From DATKWD01 sp035529695 (GTDB taxonomy: Bacteria > Actinomycetota > Acidimicrobiia > Acidimicrobiales > Salinilacustritrichaceae), in contig DATKWD010000098.1 of NCBI GenBank assembly GCA_035529695.1, positions 1-64,000 of the forward strand: a stretch of DNA of 64,000 bases, given 5' to 3'. How positions within the stretch are numbered: position 1 is the stretch's first letter; each line of letters starts with the position of its first letter. The position numbers and the translations under genes are program-made. This document shows, piece after piece, positions 59,113 through 64,000 of the stretch. The notes beneath the pieces were generated by a model, which was not told the origin of the DNA, did no database searches, and saw nothing but the letters and a program-made list of their open reading frames with translations.

Positions 59113-61797
59113 TCAGGCGTTCTCGATCCGGAGATCGGTGACCGGTTCGAGCGCGTCGATCAGCTCGTTGGCCCGGATGCCTGGCTGGTTGAAGAACAGA
59201 TGTGCACTGCCGCGATGCACTGCGGCATCAGGGCGACAGACAGCGAGGACGCCGGCGATCTTGGATGAGGTGATCCGCACCGATCCGCCCGGCTCGATGC
59301 CCACGCGGTCGAAATCGTGCGGGTGAATGCGCAGCTCGGTCTCCGCTGCAAGTGGGGCGATGCACGGGGAGTGCTGCACGAGAGTCCCGAGGTCATACAT
59401 CTTTCGACTGGCCACCAGACGCAGACCGTAGGCGTCGACCGAGGGTGACTGCACCGTTCGCACCTGCGCGGTCACGAGCGGCGGCCGGATCGGCGTTGGT
59501 GCCGCCGGATCGTCGTCGCCGTCGTTGTCGGTGACCTCGTCGGTCGACTCGGCGTCGGTGTCTGCGGCCGCATCTCCGTCCGCCGGCACAGCTGCATCCG
59601 CCGCAACGTCTGGCCGGGACTCGGAGTCGGCCTGCTCGGCATTCTCCGGATCGGCTCGGGTGTCGGTCGCGCGGTTGATCGCCACGGTGGTCTGCCGTGG
59701 GACCACGACACCATCGGCGAAGGTCCGACCCGCGAGGACCTCGAGGGTGATGCCGGCGTGGACCGTGGACACCCGTTCGATCTCAGCCCAGATCTGTTCG
59801 ACCGAGTCGAGACCGAGGTCGGCCCCGAGGCGCAGCGCCAGGTCGGCCGCGATCATCCAGTCCGACCGCGAAGTTCCCGGCGGGGTCACCTGGGCATGCA
59901 GCGTGCTGACGCGACCTTCGAGGTTCGTGGTCGTCCCGGCGCACTCGGCGAAGCCCGAAACGGGGAGCACGATGTCGGCGCGGCGCGAGCTGTCGGTGAG
60001 GAACGTGTCGAGCGCGATCACCGTTCGGGCGCCCGCAAGCCCCTGAGCGGCGAGATCGGCATCGGGAAAGTCGGCGATGGGGTCGGCACCGAGAAGGACC
60101 AGCGTGTCGATCTTGCCGGCAGCTGCCGCTTGGAGGATGCCCGTGGTGTCGAGACCTGGTTCGGCAGGCAAGGTGGCCCAGTGCTCGTGGAACCACTGAC
60201 GGCCGTCGTCGAGCGCGACCCGACCAGGAAGCAGCCCCGGACTGAGGCCCATGTCGAGTGCTCCGTGCAGGTTGGCCCGGCGGAGCAGCGGGAGGAACGT
60301 GGCCTCAGGTCGTGTCTCGAGGACGGCCGAGGCTGCGGCGGCGACGTGCTCGCCCGACTCGGCCAGATTGGCGCGCCCCAGCAACACCACCGGCGCGACG
60401 GCCTCGGCGAGCGCGGCGCGTGCGGGCCCATGGGCCTCGTCGTCTCCCGACGAACCCAGCAACGAATGCACCGTGTCGACCAGTTCGCCCGGTCGATAGG
60501 TCACGCTGGCATGGGCGATGGCGCTGGTCGGGCCGAGCGCCGGCACGACCTCGATCAGCCGGACGCCGTCGTGCTCGACCGCGTGCCGTAACCGCAGATA
60601 GAGCACCGAGAGCTCTTCTTTCAGGTCCGGTCCGATCAGCAACACGGTCGCACCCGGGGTGCAGGCGTCGTCGATGGTCGCTCTTGGGAGCCCGAGCACC
60701 GCATCGGCCGGGAAACCGTCGCCGAGCTGGGCATCGACGTGATCTGAGCCGATCACGCCCTTCACAAGCTTGGCCCATGCGTAGGCATCCTCGTTGGTGA
60801 GACGGGCACCTCCGATCACGGCCAGACCTTCGGGACCCGAGCGATCGACACCACCTTTGACCGCGGTCGCCACCGCCCTCATCGCATCGGACCACGATGC
60901 CTCGACGAGGCCTTCCTCGGAGCGGACCATCGGCCCGGCGAGTCGTTCGTCGCTGTTGACCGCCTCGAAGTCGAACCGGCCCTTGTCGCAGAGCCAACCC
61001 CAGTTCACCGGATCGATGTCGACGCCGTTGTAGCGCACGACCTCGTTCCGGGAACTGTCGATGGTGACCCGGCAACCCACGGCGCAGGACTGGCAGGTCG
61101 ACTCAGTGGTCGCGAGGTCCCACGGACGGGCCTTGAAGCGGTAGGGCGTGGCGGTGAGCGCGCCGACCGGACAGATCTGAACGGTGTTGCCGCTGAAGTA
61201 GCTCGCGAACGGATGATCGGGGAAGGTGTTGACCTGGGTCTGGTTCCCGCGGTCCTGGAAGTGGATCAGCGGATCGCCGGCCACGTCCTTGGCGAAACGG
61301 GTGCACCGGTCGCACAGAATGCACCGCTCGCGATCGAGGTTGACCGTGTCGCTGATCGGGATCGGCTTCTCGAAGTGCCGCTTCTCCTCGACGAAACGAG
61401 ACTCACCGGGTCCGAAGGCCATCGTCTGGTCCTGCAGCGGACACTCGCCGCCCTTGTCGCAGACCGGGCAGTCGAGCGGGTGGTTGATCAGCAGGAACTC
61501 GAGGATGCCGTCCTGGGCCTTCTTGGTGACGTCCCCCTCGGTGTCGACGATCATTCCGTCGGCCACCGTCAGCATGCAGCTCGGCTGGAGGCCCGGGCCG
61601 CGACCCGAATCGACCTCGACGATGCACATGCGACACATGCCGACCGGCTCCATCCGCGGGTGGTAACAGAACCGCGGGATGTAGACGCCGGCCTCCTCGG
61701 CAGCGTCGATGAGCAGCGCGTCTGCAGGCGCGTCGATCTCGTGCCCGTTGATCGTGACCTTCACGGTCGAGGGGGCGATCGGCTGGGTGTCGGTCAT
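59113..61797 (-). CDS. nuoG: NADH-quinone oxidoreductase subunit G (cluster 2)
   Basis: Large iron-sulfur subunit of the NADH module, 894 residues. It has the [2Fe-2S] set (FCYHPRMEPVGMCRMCIVEV), CPVCDKGGECPLQDQTM, CILCDRCTRFAKDVAG, and the molybdopterin-type N7 site (ESTCQSCAVGCRV), then the MopB-like domain. About 75 residues before the end is a disordered Asp/Ala-rich linker (DGDAAADTDAESTDEVTDND) before a final domain. ATG 61797 (MTDTQPIAPSTVKV) overlaps the stop of the 29-codon spacer ORF as ATGA; the frame upstream of it is spacer. It is the only nuoG in the window. Confidence 0.95.
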   Translation of the reverse strand: MTDTQPIAPSTVKVTINGHEIDAPADALLIDAAEEAGVYIPRFCYHPRMEPVGMCRMCIVEVDSGRGPGLQPSCMLTVADGMIVDTEGDVTKKAQDGILEFLLINHPLDCPVCDKGGECPLQDQTMAFGPGESRFVEEKRHFEKPIPISDTVNLDRERCILCDRCTRFAKDVAGDPLIHFQDRGNQTQVNTFPDHPFASYFSGNTVQICPVGALTATPYRFKARPWDLATTESTCQSCAVGCRVTIDSSRNEVVRYNGVDIDPVNWGWLCDKGRFDFEAVNSDERLAGPMVRSEEGLVEASWSDAMRAVATAVKGGVDRSGPEGLAVIGGARLTNEDAYAWAKLVKGVIGSDHVDAQLGDGFPADAVLGLPRATIDDACTPGATVLLIGPDLKEELSVLYLRLRHAVEHDGVRLIEVVPALGPTSAIAHASVTYRPGELVDTVHSLLGSSGDDEAHGPARAALAEAVAPVVLLGRANLAESGEHVAAAASAVLETRPEATFLPLLRRANLHGALDMGLSPGLLPGRVALDDGRQWFHEHWATLPAEPGLDTTGILQAAAAGKIDTLVLLGADPIADFPDADLAAQGLAGARTVIALDTFLTDSSRRADIVLPVSGFAECAGTTTNLEGRVSTLHAQVTPPGTSRSDWMIAADLALRLGADLGLDSVEQIWAEIERVSTVHAGITLEVLAGRTFADGVVVPRQTTVAINRATDTRADPENAEQADSESRPDVAADAAVPADGDAAADTDAESTDEVTDNDGDDDPAAPTPIRPPLVTAQVRTVQSPSVDAYGLRLVASRKMYDLGTLVQHSPCIAPLAAETELRIHPHDFDRVGIEPGGSVRITSSKIAGVLAVCRPDAAVHRGSAHLFFNQPGIRANELIDALEPVTDLRIENA

Positions 61798-61883
61798 CCC
61801 GTCCGCTCCCCGGCCGCTCGGGCCGCAACCAACCGGACTCCTCGTGCCTCGTCGCCCTCGCACCCCACCGCGCAGAACCTCAT
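61794..61883 (-). CDS. 29-codon spacer ORF between nuoF and nuoG (cluster 2)
   Basis: The frame begins in the nuoF stop (GGATGA) and ends in the nuoG start (GGATGA). It reads MRFCAVGCEGDEARGVRLVA, ending ARAAGERTG, and matches the CE.DEARG pattern of the nuoI-nuoJ spacer ORF of cluster 2. The DNA is the short form of the type A repeat. Confidence 0.4.
   Translation of the reverse strand: MRFCAVGCEGDEARGVRLVAARAAGERTG
61805..61857 (+). repeat. type A intergenic repeat, short form, nuoF-nuoG spacer
   Basis: It reads GCTCCCCGGCCGCTC, GGGCCGCAACCAACCGGAC, TCCTCGTGCCTCGTCGCCC. It is the same length (53 bp) as the copies at 23424 and 37103. Confidence 0.8.
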
Positions 61884-63232
61884 CCTGTCTGCTTCTCGGC
61901 GGGGCCGACGAAGGCGGCACCCTTGACATCCACGGTGATCTCGACAGGTCCGCCGACGTAGGCCTCGAACTCGTCCTTGAATCGCATGATCGCCGAGGCG
62001 ACCGGAGTCGTGGCCGACTGACCCAACGGGCAGATGGTGGTCTGCATCGGCGGCCAGTTCATCCCGACCGAGATGTTGTCGCAGACATCGAGCAGGAGAT
62101 TGACATCCTCGGGTCGGCCGTAGCCGTCGAGGATCCGCTGCAGGATCTTCTCGAGCCAACTGGTGCCCTCACGGCAGGGCGTGCACTTGCCGCAACTCTC
62201 ACGAGCGAAGAAGCGCACGACGCGCAACGCAGCCTTGACCATGTCGGTCGTCTCGTCCATGACGACGATCGCGCCCGACCCGAGCATCGTGCCCATCTTG
62301 GCGACGACGCCCGCTTCGAGCGGAGTGTCCAGGTGCTCTTCGTAGAGCCACGGCGCGGATGCGCCACCAGGGATGAACGCCTTCAGCTTGCGATCGCCCC
62401 GGATGCCGCCCGCATAGACCGGCGCCATGATGATGTCGCGGAACGTGGTCACGCCGAACTCGACCTCGAACACGCCGGGGTTCTTGACATGGCCCGAGAC
62501 GGCGAACACCCGGGTGCCTTTCGAGTTCTCGGCGCCCAACGCTGCGAAAGCAGCACCGCCGTGCTCGACGATCCACGGGAGGTTGGCCAGCGTCTCGACG
62601 TTGTTGACGATCGTCGGCTGCAGGTAGAGGCCCTTCGCTGCCGGGAAGAACGGTGGCTTGAGTCGGGGCATGCCCCGATTTCCCTCGAGCGACTCGATCA
62701 GGGCCGTCTCCTCGCCAACGATGTAGGCCCCAGCTCCCCAGTGCAACACGATGTCGACGCTGAAGTCGGTTCCCATGATGTTCTTGCCGACGTAGCCGGC
62801 CGCGTACGCATCGTTGAGGGCACGGCCGATGCGTTCCTGCGCCAAGGCCATCTCGCCCCGCACGTAGAGGAACGCCTGGCTCAGGCCGACGGCGTAGCAC
62901 GCGATCAGTGCCCCCTCGATCAGTTGATGCGGGTCCTTCTCCATGAGGAGACGGTCCTTGTAGGTGCCCGGCTCGGACTCGTCGCCGTTGACGACGAGAT
63001 AGCGAGGCCACACGTCAGGTGGGCAGAATCCCCACTTCACTCCGGCCGGAAACCCCGCGCCGCCGCGTCCGAGGAGGCTGGCGTCCTTCACTTCCTGGTG
63101 CACCGCTTCGGGCGTCATCGAGAGCGCTTTACGAAGCGCTCCGTAGGCGCCGGTCGCCTCGGCGCGCTCGAAGGTGTAGGAGTCGTCGTGCTCGAACCGC
63201 GACGTGATGATCTTCGGTGCGTCGGTGATCAC
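61880..63232 (-). CDS. nuoF: NADH-quinone oxidoreductase subunit F (cluster 2)
   Basis: NADH- and FMN-binding subunit with cluster N3, 450 residues. Conserved parts are GRGGAGFPAGVKWGF (NADH site), NGDESEPGTYKDRLLMEKDP (FMN), VGEETALIESLEGNRGMPR, and the [4Fe-4S] ligands ESCGKCTPCREGT with the distal Cys in TTICPLGQSA. GTG 63232 overlaps the nuoE stop as GTGA; the longer open frame upstream lies over nuoE and is rejected. It is the only nuoF in the window. Confidence 0.95.
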   Translation of the reverse strand: MITDAPKIITSRFEHDDSYTFERAEATGAYGALRKALSMTPEAVHQEVKDASLLGRGGAGFPAGVKWGFCPPDVWPRYLVVNGDESEPGTYKDRLLMEKDPHQLIEGALIACYAVGLSQAFLYVRGEMALAQERIGRALNDAYAAGYVGKNIMGTDFSVDIVLHWGAGAYIVGEETALIESLEGNRGMPRLKPPFFPAAKGLYLQPTIVNNVETLANLPWIVEHGGAAFAALGAENSKGTRVFAVSGHVKNPGVFEVEFGVTTFRDIIMAPVYAGGIRGDRKLKAFIPGGASAPWLYEEHLDTPLEAGVVAKMGTMLGSGAIVVMDETTDMVKAALRVVRFFARESCGKCTPCREGTSWLEKILQRILDGYGRPEDVNLLLDVCDNISVGMNWPPMQTTICPLGQSATTPVASAIMRFKDEFEAYVGGPVEITVDVKGAAFVGPAEKQTG

Positions 63233-63858
63233 TGGGACTCCGCCCCGGTGGTCGTGTCGGGGCCACCGAGCCATGGCGGTTCGATCGACACGGTGGGTGA
63301 TGCCGGACCGGCCCGCCGGTCGGCCGGGATGTGTTGGCGTGTTCGGGCGAGGGTGCCGTGCTTGGGCACCTCGTGGCTTCGCCTTCCCGCCTTGAGGTCG
63401 TCGAGGAGCGTGTCGACCTCGTCGTTGGTGATGCGGTGGAAGTAGCGATAATTCACCTGCAGGCACGGAGCCTCGGTACATGCCGCGATGCACTCGACGT
63501 CCTCGAGCGTGAAGGCGCCGTCGGGGGTCGTGCTCCCGGGACCGATGCCGAGACGATCCTCGACGTGATGCAGCAGTTCCTCGCCGCCGTTGAGCTGACA
63601 GGAGATGTTGGTGCACACGTTGACGAGGTAGTCGCCCACTGGCTCGCGCTTGAACATCTCGTAGAACGAACACGTTCCGGAGACCTCGGCCGGGGTCACC
63701 TGGACCAGCTCCGCGAGATGCTCCATCGCCTCGTCGGTCACGTAGCCGTCCTGCTCCTGCGCAAGGTGCAGCAACGGGATCAGCGCCGACTTGGCCACCG
63801 GGTAACGCGCAATGATCTCCTTGGCGAGGAGCGTGTTCTCGGCGTTCAACCGGGGCAT
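63229..63858 (-). CDS. nuoE: NADH-quinone oxidoreductase subunit E (cluster 2)
   Basis: Thioredoxin-fold [2Fe-2S] subunit (N1a), 209 residues, first visible gene of cluster 2. It starts at ATG 63858 (MPRLNAENTLLAKEIIARYP). Ligands lie in LVNVCTNISCQLNGG and ECIAACTEAPCLQVNY. The last 45 or so residues are a Pro/Arg/Thr-rich tail beyond the fold. The sequence upstream does not encode the end of a nuoD in any frame, so this cluster is not in the usual A-B-C-D-E order here. Confidence 0.93.
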   Translation of the reverse strand: MPRLNAENTLLAKEIIARYPVAKSALIPLLHLAQEQDGYVTDEAMEHLAELVQVTPAEVSGTCSFYEMFKREPVGDYLVNVCTNISCQLNGGEELLHHVEDRLGIGPGSTTPDGAFTLEDVECIAACTEAPCLQVNYRYFHRITNDEVDTLLDDLKAGRRSHEVPKHGTLARTRQHIPADRRAGPASPTVSIEPPWLGGPDTTTGAESQ

Positions 63859-64000
63859 CGTCGTGAATCCTTGCACAAGCTCCGAAGACCAGTGAAGACG
63901 GGGAGCCCGGATCCGCTCCGCACCCGCGCGTCAGCCAGGACTCCAACGCCGTTTCGCCGCCCAGCTCCGACGCCTCGCCTCGGCCCGACCGACCTCGACC
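63859..64000. other. upstream region of nuoE, nothing assigned
   Basis: On the minus strand one frame closes with TGA after a basic stretch (RAEARRRSWAAKRRWSPG) that could be the end of a gene outside the window. It does not resemble the NuoD C-terminus. I see no promoter with confidence. Confidence 0.25.

Noticed and set aside
61709..63445. Plus-strand open frame of 578 codons across nuoF
   Set aside because: Antisense to nuoF and nuoG ends; no recognisable protein.
63859..64000. End of a nuoD gene upstream of nuoE of cluster 2
   Set aside because: No frame gives the conserved NuoD C-terminus; two frames are open without resemblance and the third ends in a basic peptide.

Overview
The window is high-GC DNA with actinobacterial gene content: actinobacterial RpoB/RpoC and NusG forms, a cysteine-bearing coproporphyrin-type ferrochelatase, an F420-type LLM oxidoreductase, a zinc anti-sigma factor and an alanine/proline-rich membrane Hsp70. 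The mix, with two complex I clusters, fits the class Acidimicrobiia (Ilumatobacter-like). That placement is inference from content, not from a tree.

Layout. 1-351: broken end of an Hsp70-like gene joined to unrelated sequence. 428-23361: transcription/translation block, almost all on the minus strand: tRNA-Trp, secE, nusG, rplK, rplA, then rplJ, rplL, rpoB, rpoC, then rpsL, rpsG, fusA, tuf, rpsJ. Three plus-strand genes interrupt or bound it: an NRPS-like protein between rplA and rplJ, a membrane-anchored Hsp70 between rpoC and rpsL, and prmA, which faces rpsJ where rplC would normally lie. 23557-33905: housekeeping and accessory genes: ECF sigma/anti-sigma pair, tRNA-Met, tRNA-Thr, tRNA-Tyr, a membrane SMC-like protein, GNAT, YajQ, HtpX, a metallo-beta-lactamase-fold protein, ferrochelatase, a HAD phosphatase, acetyl-CoA synthetase and a MidA/NDUFAF7-type methyltransferase. 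34025-45166: complex I cluster 1 (nuoABCDHIJKLMN, without EFG). 45226-50541: deacetylase, CorA, RecQ fused to a phosphoribosyltransferase, LLM oxidoreductase and a gene stub. 50601-63858: complex I cluster 2 (nuoEFGHIJKLMN; no A-D in view).

Working together. The first half makes and regulates ribosomes and RNA polymerase; PrmA would methylate the L11 encoded here by rplK. The second half encodes a proton-pumping quinone reductase. NuoEFG (NADH module) occurs only in cluster 2, NuoABCD only in cluster 1, and the membrane arm H-N occurs twice. MidA, a homologue of the mitochondrial complex I assembly factor, lies just downstream of cluster 1.

Most notable signals. (1) Several nuo gene junctions carry short repeat-derived spacers that are open from the stop of one gene to the start of the next, often with an ATGA overlap at both ends. 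(2) A 106-bp four-box repeat (two direct, two inverted 15-mers at an exact 30-bp period) occurs in two intergenic regions. (3) An intact A-PCP-TE NRPS-like protein has lost the key residue of every domain. (4) A membrane-anchored SMC-like protein lacks a recognisable Walker A motif.
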